This document shows positions 1 to 5,584 of a DNA stretch of 5,584 bases, piece by piece. The stretch is from JBOGZI01 sp050697275 (GTDB taxonomy: Bacteria > Actinomycetota > Thermoleophilia > Solirubrobacterales > 70-9). Positions within the stretch are counted from its first letter, which is position 1, and each line of letters begins with the position of its first letter. The stretch is taken from assembly GCA_050697275.1 (NCBI GenBank), contig JBOGZI010000089.1, positions 1-5,584 on the forward strand. The letters are read 5' to 3'. Under the pieces are notes generated by a model that did not search any database, had not been told where the DNA came from, and saw nothing but the letters and a program-made list of their open reading frames with translations. A program made the translations under genes and the position numbers.

Positions 1-1183
1 ATCCGGTAGTGCTCTGCGCCACGGGCGACGGCGTGCCCTCGCGCCACGAGTAGGCGTAGGCGGGGTCGTCGAGCTCGCGGGCGAAGGTCGTCAGCTTCAT
101 CGGGGCGAAGGTGTCCCACATCACCGCCAGCTCCTCGGTGCGGCGCGCGCCCAGCGCCTTCTCCACCAGGCCCGGCTGCGGCCCGTGCGGCAGCCCGGAG
201 GGATGCACGGTGATCGAGCCGACCTCGATCCCCTTGCGGGAGCCGAAGTCGCCGGAGACGTAATAGATCATCTCCTCGGACTGCAGGTTCGAGTGGTGGT
301 AGGGCAGCGGCACCGCCTCCGGGTCGTAGTCCAGCTCGCGCGGGCAGAAGGAGCAGACCACGAAGTTCGGCCCCTGGAAGGTCTGGTGGGTGGGCGGCGG
401 CAGGTGGATCCGCCCGGTGCGCGGCTCGAAGTCGTGGATGTTGAAGGTGTAGGGATAGACGTAGCCGTCCCAGCCGACCAGGTCGAGCGGGTGGTAGTCG
501 AGCGTGTAGGGCTGGAGGCCGCCGCGCACCCGGACCACGACCTCGAACTCGCCGCCCTCACGGTGCGTGACCAGCTCGGTCGGGGGATGGAGGTCACGGT
601 GGGAGAAGGGCGCCGACTCGAGCAGCTGTCCGTAGCGGTTCCGGTACCGGTTCGGGGTCTCGAACTCGCCGGGGGTATGCAGCACCAGCATCAGCTGGTC
701 GGGGTCAGCGAAGCGGAAGCGGTAGGTGGTCCCGTGGGGGATGACGATGTAGTCGTGCCGGCGGTAGGGCAGGGTGCCGAAGATCGTCTCCAGCTCGCCC
801 GAGCCCTCGTGCACGAAGATCAGCTCGTCGCCCTCGCCGTTGCGGTAGAAGGCCTCGCCCTCCGCGGCCGGCCGGCAGATCGAGGCCTCGAGGTCCTTGT
901 TCCACATCAGACAGCGGCGGCCGCTGACCGGGTCCCCCTCGGCGGGGATGTCGCCGGTCTCGAGGTGGCGGTGGACGTGGGCGTCGGGCAGCCACTCCTC
1001 ATGTGAGATCGGCTCGAACTCCCCGGCCTCGCTGATCCGGCAGGGGGACTGGAGGTGGTAGAGGATCGACTCGTTCCCGGAGAAGCCCTCGAAGCCCATC
1101 ACCTCCTCGACCAGGAGGCGGCCGTTCTCACTGAACTGGGTATGGCGCTTGGGCGGTAGCTGGCCCAGCTGGTGATACCTCAT
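1..1183 (-). CDS. hmgA: Homogentisate 1,2-dioxygenase, 3' end cut by window edge
   Basis: Fe(II)-dependent cytosolic ring-cleavage enzyme that converts homogentisate plus O2 to maleylacetoacetate in tyrosine/phenylalanine breakdown. The frame is open from ATG at 1183 to base 1, giving 394 codons. The N-terminus (MRYHQLGQLPPKRHTQF) is the conserved family start, so the start is secure. Near the C-terminus, PYHHSN..SEE, with an HGP motif 30 residues further on, aligns with the metal site of human HGD. His297, Glu303 and His333 reproduce the 335/341/371 spacing exactly. His250 (NIHDFEP) probably corresponds to the catalytic His292. The cupin core and all ligands are inside the window, and only a few C-terminal residues, if any, are missing. 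A purine-rich Shine-Dalgarno (GGAGGGGAG, 1190-1198) lies 6 nt upstream. The gene starts 25 bp after hpd, which makes the preceding step, so the two are probably co-transcribed. No damage is seen. A fumarylacetoacetase or isomerase gene beyond base 1 would fit but cannot be seen. Confidence 0.95.
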   Translation of the reverse strand, partial: MRYHQLGQLPPKRHTQFSENGRLLVEEVMGFEGFSGNESILYHLQSPCRISEAGEFEPISHEEWLPDAHVHRHLETGDIPAEGDPVSGRRCLMWNKDLEASICRPAAEGEAFYRNGEGDELIFVHEGSGELETIFGTLPYRRHDYIVIPHGTTYRFRFADPDQLMLVLHTPGEFETPNRYRNRYGQLLESAPFSHRDLHPPTELVTHREGGEFEVVVRVRGGLQPYTLDYHPLDLVGWDGYVYPYTFNIHDFEPRTGRIHLPPPTHQTFQGPNFVVCSFCPRELDYDPEAVPLPYHHSNLQSEEMIYYVSGDFGSRKGIEVGSITVHPSGLPHGPQPGLVEKALGARRTEELAVMWDTFAPMKLTTFARELDDPAYAYSWREGTPSPVAQSTTG

Positions 1184-1208
1184 CGCCCGCTCCCCTCCGC
1201 GCCGGCCC

Positions 1209-2375
1209 TCACAGGTTCCCCCTTCGCTCCTGCTCGCGCTCGATCGCCTCGAACAGCGCCTTGAAGTTGCCCTCTCCGAAGCCTCGCGCGCCGTGGCGCT
1301 CGATCACCTCGAGGAACAGGGTCGGGCGATCGCCGAGCGGCTTGGTGAAGATCTGCAGCAGGTAGCCCTCGTCGTCGCGGTCGGCGAGGATGCCGAGCTC
1401 CGCGAGGTCGGCGAGGTCCTCGTCGATCTCCCCGATCCGCTCCGGCAGCTCCTCGTAGTAGCTGCCCGGCGTCATCAGGAAGCGGACGCCGCGCTCGCGC
1501 AGGGCGCGAACGGTGGCGACGATGTCGGTGGTGGAGAGCGCGATGTGCTGGACCCCGGCGCCGCCGTAGAACTCGAGGTACTCCTCGATCTGCGACTTGC
1601 GCTTGCCCTCGGCGGGCTCGTTGATCGGGAACTTGATCCGCCCCTTGCCGTCTGCCATCACCTTCGACATCAGCGCCGAGTACTCGGTGGAGATGTCCTG
1701 GTCGGTGAAGCGGATCATCTCGGTGAAGCCGAAGACCCGCTCGTAGTAGCCGACCCACTCCTCCATCCGACCCAGCTCGACGTTGCCGACCACGTGATCG
1801 ATGCCGGTGAAGCGATCCTTGCTCGTCCGGCCGTCCCCCTCTCGGTCGTCGGGCTCGGCCTGGACAGCCTCGAACCCGGGGAGGAAGCCGTCGTATCCGG
1901 CGCGCTCAACGAAAGTGTGCCAGGTCTCGCCGTAGGTGGCGATCGTCGCCAGCCGCACCGTCCCGCGCTCGTCGGACTCCTCGTGCGGCTCCTCGAGCCC
2001 CCGCGCCCCGCGGCGGACCGCCACCCGGTAGGCCTCCTCGGCGTCCGGCACCGCCAGCGCCACCACCTTCACCCCGTCGCCGTGATCGGCGACGTGGCGG
2101 GCGAGCTCGGTGCCGCCGTGCAGCGGCGAGGTGAGCAAAAACCGGATCCGTCCCTGCTCCACCAGGCGCGAGGCCCTGTCCCGCATCCCGGTCTCGAGCC
2201 CGGCGAAGGCGGTCTCGCGGAAGCCGAGCGCGTGGGTGAAGAAGTGGGCGGCCTGCACCGCGTTGCCGACGTAGAGCTCGATGTGGTCGATGCCGAGCAG
2301 CGGCATCTCGTCGTGCTTGGGGACGGGCGGGGTGGCCGTTCGCAACCCGGTTTCCTTGGCCGTCTTCACCTCCAT
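1209..2375 (-). CDS. hpd: 4-hydroxyphenylpyruvate dioxygenase
   Basis: Non-heme Fe(II) dioxygenase that converts 4-hydroxyphenylpyruvate to homogentisate with decarboxylation and side-chain migration; it feeds hmgA directly downstream. The protein has 388 residues, normal for the family, with two vicinal-oxygen-chelate domains: N-terminal about 20-160 (starting GIDHIELYVGN) and catalytic about 190-360. Iron ligands are His194 (GIDHVVGN), His277 (GVQHIALS) and Glu356 (LFLEVIER). The spacings of 83 and 79 match the Streptomyces avermitilis enzyme (187/270/349). ALMSKV, KFPINEPA, YEELPER, QIFTKP and the C-terminal GFGEGNFKALFEAIE helix are HPPD hallmarks. The related hydroxymandelate synthase shares the fold, but adjacency to hmgA argues against it. 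The frame could open at GTG 2390, but the ATG at 2375 has AGGAG 7 nt upstream while the GTG has no ribosome site, so ATG is chosen. Likely transcribed from the divergent promoter region and controlled by the neighbouring Lrp-type protein (inference). Confidence 0.97.
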   Translation of the reverse strand: MEVKTAKETGLRTATPPVPKHDEMPLLGIDHIELYVGNAVQAAHFFTHALGFRETAFAGLETGMRDRASRLVEQGRIRFLLTSPLHGGTELARHVADHGDGVKVVALAVPDAEEAYRVAVRRGARGLEEPHEESDERGTVRLATIATYGETWHTFVERAGYDGFLPGFEAVQAEPDDREGDGRTSKDRFTGIDHVVGNVELGRMEEWVGYYERVFGFTEMIRFTDQDISTEYSALMSKVMADGKGRIKFPINEPAEGKRKSQIEEYLEFYGGAGVQHIALSTTDIVATVRALRERGVRFLMTPGSYYEELPERIGEIDEDLADLAELGILADRDDEGYLLQIFTKPLGDRPTLFLEVIERHGARGFGEGNFKALFEAIEREQERRGNL

Positions 2376-2382
2376 CGCCTCA

Positions 2383-2388
2383 CTCCTC
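2383..2388 (-). promoter_or_regulatory. Ribosome binding site deciding the hpd start
   Basis: GAGGAG on the minus strand ends 7 nt before ATG 2375. It overlaps the first codons of the longer GTG-initiated reading (2390), which has no purine-rich element before it. This supports a 388-residue rather than a 393-residue product. Confidence 0.75.
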
Positions 2389-2407
2389 ACGCGTCGGAAC
2401 GAATCAC

Positions 2408-2436
2408 TTGCGGATCACGCATCCTCGCTTTATGAT
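2408..2436 (+). promoter_or_regulatory. Candidate sigma70-type promoter for the regulator operon
   Basis: TTGCGG (2408-2413), a 17-bp spacer and TATGAT (2431-2436) form a good housekeeping-type promoter on the plus strand. The -10 differs from TATAAT at one base. Transcription would begin near 2443, leaving a leader of about 45 nt before ATG 2490. The assignment rests on motif match and position only. Confidence 0.55.
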
Positions 2437-2460
2437 TCCCCTCCTAGGAGAGGTTCACAA
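2432..2460 (-). promoter_or_regulatory. Candidate promoter for hpd-hmgA, overlapping the opposite -10
   Basis: On the minus strand TTGTGA (2460-2455), a 17-bp spacer and AATCAT (2437-2432) give a weaker sigma70-like promoter. The -10 matches TATAAT at four of six positions. The expected start is near 2425, with a leader of about 50 nt before ATG 2375. Its -10 occupies almost the same bases as the plus-strand TATGAT, so the two polymerases could not open both promoters at once. Confidence 0.4.
2438..2453. promoter_or_regulatory. Palindrome, candidate operator
   Basis: CTCCTAGGAG (2441-2450) is a perfect 10-bp palindrome. It extends to 16 bp (2438-2453) with a single mismatched pair (2440/2451). 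It covers the expected plus-strand start site and lies in the spacer of the minus-strand promoter, so a protein bound there could act on both. Its AGGAGAGG half resembles a Shine-Dalgarno but has no suitable in-frame start at the right distance. That makes a DNA-level role more likely than a translational one. Confidence 0.4.
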
Positions 2461-2489
2461 GCGCGATTTGTTGCGTGATCGGCCCGAAT

Positions 2490-2969
2490 ATGGCGATTAC
2501 CGACGAGATAGACCAGCAGATCGTTGCGCTGCTGCGCGAGAACGCCCGCCGCTCCTTCCAGGACATCGGCAAGGAGGTCTCGCTCTCGGCGCCGGCGGTG
2601 AAGCGCCGCGTCGACCGGCTCGAGTCCGACGGCGTGATCCGCGGCTACACCGCCACGGTCGAGCCGACCGCCTTCGGCTGGCACAGCCACGCCTTCGTCG
2701 AGCTCTTCTGCGAGGGGCGGATGTCCGGCACCGAGGTGAGCGCCGCGGTCTCCAAGCACCCCGAGGTGGAGGGCGCCTACACGGTCGCCGGGCAGCCGAG
2801 CGCGATCCTGCACGTGCGCGCCGTCGACACCCAGCACCTCGAGGAGGCGCTGGAGCGGATCCGCGAGACTCCCGGCGTGACCCGGACCCAGACCCAGGTC
2901 GTCCTCTCCACCCTGTTCGAGCGCCCGGTCACCAACGGCCGGGTCCCGACCAAGAAGCGGCGGCGCTGA
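2490..2969 (+). CDS. AsnC/Lrp-family transcriptional regulator
   Basis: DNA-binding regulator of the feast/famine (Lrp/AsnC) family, 159 residues, the usual length. The start MAITDEIDQQIVALLRENAR is the typical first helix. A winged helix-turn-helix follows, with positioning helix about 22-30 and recognition helix about 33-45 (SAPAVKRRVDRLESDG), then the diagnostic GVIRGYTATVEPTAFG (48-63). The C-terminal RAM ligand/oligomerisation domain spans about 66-145, and the protein ends in a basic tail (KKRRR). A GTG at 2475 would add five residues, but ATG 2490 gives the family-standard N-terminus. Neither start has a good Shine-Dalgarno. It lies divergent from hpd and 18 bp before the ATP-grasp gene. 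The inferred role is sensing tyrosine, phenylalanine or 4-hydroxyphenylpyruvate and controlling both operons. The ligand cannot be read from the sequence, nor whether it activates or represses. Confidence 0.93.
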   Translation: MAITDEIDQQIVALLRENARRSFQDIGKEVSLSAPAVKRRVDRLESDGVIRGYTATVEPTAFGWHSHAFVELFCEGRMSGTEVSAAVSKHPEVEGAYTVAGQPSAILHVRAVDTQHLEEALERIRETPGVTRTQTQVVLSTLFERPVTNGRVPTKKRRR

Positions 2970-2976
2970 GGGGGTC

Positions 2977-2982
2977 AGGAGG
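2977..2982 (+). promoter_or_regulatory. Shine-Dalgarno of the ATP-grasp gene
   Basis: A perfect AGGAGG lies 5 nt before ATG 2988, within the 18-bp gap after the regulator's TGA. It fixes the start and supports co-transcription with the regulator, whose own start lacks such a site. Confidence 0.7.
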
Positions 2983-2987
2983 CGGAC

Positions 2988-4439
2988 ATGCTCGACCACG
3001 TCAGCGACCTGAAGCTCCAGCACCTGGTCGAGCTCTCCAAGCTCGGCGACGGCTGCGCCGAGCTCGAGTCGGAGATCGAGGCCTGGCTCGTCGAGCACGA
3101 CGTCGTCTTCGACGGCCACACCATCCCCTTCGTCTTGATGCCGCACTTCGTCTCCCCGGGGCAGGTGCGGCGGGTGCGCCGCGCGGTCGAGTCCCTCTGC
3201 GCCGTGCTCGATCGCTTCTGCGAGGCCTACCCCGACGACGAGCGCCTCCAGGAGGAGCTGGACCTTCCGACTTTCGAAGACTCCTTGGTGAGGGTGGCCC
3301 CCGGCTACCCGCGCCCGCTTCGGATCTGCCGGCTCGACGCCTTCCTCGCCGGCCACACCGTCAAGTTCCTCGAGTTCAACGCCGACTCCCCGGCCGGGAT
3401 CGGCTACACCGACGTCCTCCACGACGGGCTGCGGCGGGCGATCTCGCTGCCGCGGGTGGACGGCGAGTTCGACACAGCCTACGAGCCGATGCTGCCGCTG
3501 CTCACCGAGACCCTGCTCGACGCCTACCGGGAGATGCGGGCGGGACGCGCGGGCGGGGCAGGGACCGGGCGGAGCGGCGGCCCCGAGCTGCCCGAGCGTC
3601 CGCGCCTCGCCCTGGTCGACGTCCCCGGCAGCCCCTCGGTCCCCGAGTTCCGGATCATCTGCGCCGCCGCGGCCGAGGCGGGAATCGAGGCGATCCACGC
3701 CACCACCGAGGAGCTCTCCTACGACGGCTCGGTGCTCCGCGCGGGCGGCGAGCCGGTCCAGCTCGTCTATCGCCGGGCCCTGATCGACGATCTCTCCGAG
3801 GGCGACCTCACCGCCGCCTACCGGGACGGCGCCGCCTGCCTGGTCAACCCGCCGCGCGCCCGGGTCGCCAACAACAAGAAGCTGATGGCGCTGCTCGACG
3901 ACCCCCGCTTCTCCCACCTGGTCGAGCCGCGCGAGGCCGAGGTGATCGCCGCCACCATCCCCTGGACCCGGATCCTGCGGCCGGGCCGGGTCACCTACGG
4001 TCAGTGGGTGGTGGACCTGCTCGACTTCGTCTCCCACAACCGCAACCGGCTGGTGCTGAAGCCGGCCTCCGAGTACGGCGGCCACGACGTCGCCCTCGGG
4101 ATGGAGACCGAGCAGGACGACTGGGACCGGATCATCGCGGAGCACGCCGAGGCGGGCGACTTCATCGTCCAGGAGTACGTGCCGGTGCCCGAGGAGATGT
4201 TCCCCACGGTCGAGGACGGGCACGTGCAGATGCGGCTGAAGCGCTTCAACATCAACCCCTTCGGGATCGGCGGGCGCTACGCGGGGATGATCACCCGGAT
4301 CTCCGACCGGGCGGTGATCAACGTCTCCGCCGGCGGCGGCCTCCTGCCCAGCGTGGTCGGCCGCCACAAGCGGCGTTTGCTCGCCGAGGAGGAGGGAGAT
4401 GAGCAGGAGGAGGGATCGAGGCATGGCACAGCGGCATGA
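2988..4439 (+). CDS. Glutathionylspermidine-synthetase-like circularly permuted ATP-grasp ligase
   Basis: Predicted cytosolic ATP-dependent carboxylate-amine (amide/peptide) ligase, 483 residues. The family activates a carboxylate as acyl phosphate and couples it to an amine. LDAFL..HTVKFLEF followed by NADSPAGIGYTD (about 117-142) resembles the EYNADTPT-type segment of glutathionylspermidine synthetase. NPPRARVANNKKLMALL (287-303), LVLKPASEYGGHDVALG (355-371, Lys358 the likely ATP-binding lysine), FIVQEYVP (392-399) and the INPFGIGGRYAG region with a Gly-rich SAGGGLLPS (about 422-455) are ATP-grasp elements. There is no amidase domain as in E. coli Gsp, and no signal peptide or membrane segment. 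A Gly/Arg/Ala linker at about 184-200 looks disordered. The tail (465-478) is very acidic and overlaps the next gene's ribosome sites. Substrates are unknown: true glutathionylspermidine synthesis is unlikely in an actinobacterium. Family assignment is fairly sure, function is not. Confidence 0.75.
   Translation: MLDHVSDLKLQHLVELSKLGDGCAELESEIEAWLVEHDVVFDGHTIPFVLMPHFVSPGQVRRVRRAVESLCAVLDRFCEAYPDDERLQEELDLPTFEDSLVRVAPGYPRPLRICRLDAFLAGHTVKFLEFNADSPAGIGYTDVLHDGLRRAISLPRVDGEFDTAYEPMLPLLTETLLDAYREMRAGRAGGAGTGRSGGPELPERPRLALVDVPGSPSVPEFRIICAAAAEAGIEAIHATTEELSYDGSVLRAGGEPVQLVYRRALIDDLSEGDLTAAYRDGAACLVNPPRARVANNKKLMALLDDPRFSHLVEPREAEVIAATIPWTRILRPGRVTYGQWVVDLLDFVSHNRNRLVLKPASEYGGHDVALGMETEQDDWDRIIAEHAEAGDFIVQEYVPVPEEMFPTVEDGHVQMRLKRFNINPFGIGGRYAGMITRISDRAVINVSAGGGLLPSVVGRHKRRLLAEEEGDEQEEGSRHGTAA
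4387..4415 (+). promoter_or_regulatory. Duplicated ribosome binding site before the ferritin-like gene
   Basis: AGGAGGAGGGA occurs twice (4387-4397 and 4405-4415) inside the end of the ATP-grasp gene. Each copy is followed at a workable distance by an in-frame ATG, at 4399 and 4423. The first copy gives AGGAGG with 6-nt spacing to 4399. The second gives AGGAGGG with 8-nt spacing to 4423. The start of the downstream gene is therefore ambiguous by eight codons. Confidence 0.6.
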
Positions 4440-5584
4440 GGCCCCTCCCCCCGCGGGCCAGGAGCGGCCCGGCGCCGAGCTCCGGCTCGGCTACGACGTC
4501 GACGAGAACGCGGCCCGCTACTCCAACTACTTCCACCTGCTGCGCGAGCTGGTCCACCTCTCCTGCGGCTGGCTCGCCCTGGCGCCCGACTTCGAGACCA
4601 AGTACGCGCTCGCCGACCACCTCCACGACGACGCCCGCGCGATCTCGAAGATTCGCCGCCGCCTCTACGAGCTCCGCCACCCGAGCGAGTACCCCGGCGC
4701 CCCGGCCGAGGAGCTGACCGAGCTGCTCGACCGCCTCGAGGCGACCCAGACCCCGGCCGAGTACATCACGCTCGCCTACGGCGAGGCGAAGCCGGCGCTG
4801 CTGCGCGCCTTCCGGACCCACCTCGATCACCTCGACCCGGTCTCCGACGAGCCCTCGCTGCGGCTGCTCACCCAGCTCGCCGAGCGCCAGGAGCGCCACC
4901 TGGCAGAGCTCGGCCCGGGAGCCGACGGGCCGCTGCCGGTGATCGACGACCTCGGCTCGCTGGAGATCCGCCTCAAGGCCGAGCCGCGCGAGCTGCGGAT
5001 CATGCCGCCGCTCGAGGAGCCCGCCCGCGACGACTTCGTCGAGGTCACGGCCGAGGGCGATCCCTTCCTCGCCCGCGAGCTCTACGTCAACGATCCCGAG
5101 GAGAACCACGTCCCGATCGAGCCCGAGGAGCAGCGCCACTTCTTCCACGCCCTGATGGACGCCGAGCTCTGCGCCGCCGAGCTGATGGCCCGCAACTCCC
5201 ACGAGCACCCCGAGATGCCCTGGGACTTCCACGTCGACATGGCCCGCCAGACCTGGGACGAGATGCGCCACGCGCGGCTGCACTCGCTGCTGATGCCGAA
5301 GGAGCTCGGCTGCCGCTGGGGCGACTTCCCGGTCGGCTTCTCCTACTTCCGCTCGGTCTACGCCCACGACCTGCTCGGCCGCCTGGCGCTGTTCAACTCG
5401 ACCTCCGAGCAGACGGCGATGTGGCGCCACTCCCACCGCCGCACGGTGCTGGTCGAGCGCGGCCAGGAGCAGATCGCCCAGGTCTTCGACTACCTGCTCG
5501 CCGACGAGGTCCCACACGTACACAACGGCACCCGCTGGGGCACCCACCTCTGCGGCGGCGACGAGTCCGCCTACAAGGCCAAGA
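4423..5584 (+). CDS. Ferritin-like (DUF455-type) putative di-metal protein, 3' end cut by window edge
   Basis: Helical protein, 387 codons visible, open at the window end. The C-terminal part (about 238-370) has the ferritin-like four-helix pattern of DUF455 proteins. It shows MDAELCAAELM (Glu248/Glu253), WDEMRHARLH (Glu280..His283), a third-helix acid (Glu329 or Glu345) and DEVPHVHNGTRW (Glu362..His365). The two E-x-x-H pairs are the classic diiron carboxylate signature, as in MiaE-like and ferritin-like oxidases. Residues about 30-160 form another set of long helices with E and H at similar intervals (Glu42, His67, Glu121, His159) but no clean E-x-x-H. No signal peptide or membrane span is seen. 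ATG 4423 is used; ATG 4399 adds eight residues and is equally possible. It overlaps the ATP-grasp gene by 17 bp, so translational coupling is likely. It may be an oxidase/oxygenase acting on the ligase's substrate or product (inference). Metal and substrate are unknown. Confidence 0.65.
   Translation, partial: MAQRHEAPPPAGQERPGAELRLGYDVDENAARYSNYFHLLRELVHLSCGWLALAPDFETKYALADHLHDDARAISKIRRRLYELRHPSEYPGAPAEELTELLDRLEATQTPAEYITLAYGEAKPALLRAFRTHLDHLDPVSDEPSLRLLTQLAERQERHLAELGPGADGPLPVIDDLGSLEIRLKAEPRELRIMPPLEEPARDDFVEVTAEGDPFLARELYVNDPEENHVPIEPEEQRHFFHALMDAELCAAELMARNSHEHPEMPWDFHVDMARQTWDEMRHARLHSLLMPKELGCRWGDFPVGFSYFRSVYAHDLLGRLALFNSTSEQTAMWRHSHRRTVLVERGQEQIAQVFDYLLADEVPHVHNGTRWGTHLCGGDESAYKAK

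Larger units (their letters stand above)
2413..2480. repeat. 9-bp inverted repeat flanking the divergent promoters
   Basis: GATCACGCA (2413-2421) is repeated in perfect inverted orientation as TGCGTGATC (2472-2480). The pair is centred at 2446.5, within 1 bp of the centre of the 2441-2450 palindrome. The left arm overlaps the last base of the plus-strand -35 and the right arm runs up to the regulator start. The arms could be distal half-sites for an oligomeric Lrp-type protein that loops or wraps the region (inference). Confidence 0.4.

Noticed and set aside
185..1006. Plus-strand open frame opposite hmgA
   Set aside because: The minus strand encodes a complete homogentisate dioxygenase metal site here. 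The plus-strand product is low-complexity.
1293..2435. Plus-strand open frame opposite hpd that runs into the intergenic region
   Set aside because: It is an antisense shadow of hpd, which has all three iron ligands at the expected spacing.
2441..2450. CTCCTAGGAG as a transcription terminator hairpin
   Set aside because: It is a palindrome with no loop and no following T-run on either strand, and it lies between divergent starts where a terminator is not expected.
2408..4424. Very long alternative open frames on both strands across the regulator and ATP-grasp genes
   Set aside because: Their translations are Arg/Ala/Pro/Gly-rich or Val/Leu/Gly/Asp-rich without any domain, as expected for shadows of high-GC coding DNA. 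The regulator and ATP-grasp frames have clear family motifs and ribosome sites.
2988..4439. True glutathionylspermidine synthetase (gsp)
   Set aside because: The amidase domain is absent, actinobacteria generally lack glutathionylspermidine metabolism, and the genomic context is aromatic catabolism. Only the ATP-grasp family resemblance is supported.
4436..4717. Short plus-strand open frame starting at the ATP-grasp stop codon (ATGA overlap)
   Set aside because: The ATGA overlap looks attractive, but the product is Ser/Thr/Pro/Arg-rich without a domain. The overlapping frame from 4423 carries the ferritin-like protein through the same bases.
4318..5547. Minus-strand open frame of about 400 codons opposite the ferritin-like gene
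   Set aside because: It is a repetitive Val/Leu/Gly/Glu composition typical of antisense to GC-rich genes. It has no recognisable domain, and the opposite strand carries metal-binding motifs.

Overview
The window looks like a chromosomal stretch of a high-GC Gram-positive-type bacterium. By eye it is close to 70% G+C, with strong G/C bias at third codon positions and long antisense open frames. The 4-hydroxyphenylpyruvate dioxygenase (HPPD) has the iron-ligand spacing of actinobacterial (Streptomyces-type) enzymes, and the homogentisate dioxygenase has the compact actinobacterial form. An actinomycete s.l. is likely. A thermoleophilic/Solirubrobacter-type lineage is only a guess from style. 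There is no rRNA, tRNA, mobile element or CRISPR array, and coding density is very high.

Layout. On the minus strand, reading leftward from about 2375, are hpd (4-hydroxyphenylpyruvate dioxygenase, 2375-1209) and then hmgA (homogentisate 1,2-dioxygenase, 1183 to beyond base 1), 25 bp apart. These are two consecutive steps of tyrosine/phenylalanine catabolism and are probably one transcription unit. On the plus strand, reading rightward, are an AsnC/Lrp-family regulator (2490-2969), a stand-alone glutathionylspermidine-synthetase-like (circularly permuted) ATP-grasp ligase (2988-4439), and a ferritin-like DUF455-type putative di-metal protein (4423 to beyond base 5584). The first gap is 18 bp and the second pair overlaps by 17 bp, so these three also look like one operon.

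The two units diverge from a 114-bp intergenic region (2376-2489). It is relatively AT-rich for this genome and holds two opposed promoter candidates whose -10 elements overlap, a 10-bp perfect palindrome, and several ATCA/TGAT half-site-like repeats. The simplest model is that the Lrp-type protein autoregulates and controls hpd-hmgA in response to an aromatic amino acid or its keto acid.

The part least explained by known biology is the ATP-grasp plus ferritin-like pair. It is co-transcribed with the regulator and divergent from the homogentisate pathway. Peptide/amide ligation by an ATP-grasp enzyme coupled to a diiron-type oxidase or oxygenase would be a plausible small biosynthetic or modification module, perhaps acting on a tyrosine- or homogentisate-derived substrate. 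This is inference: neither substrate can be read from the sequence.
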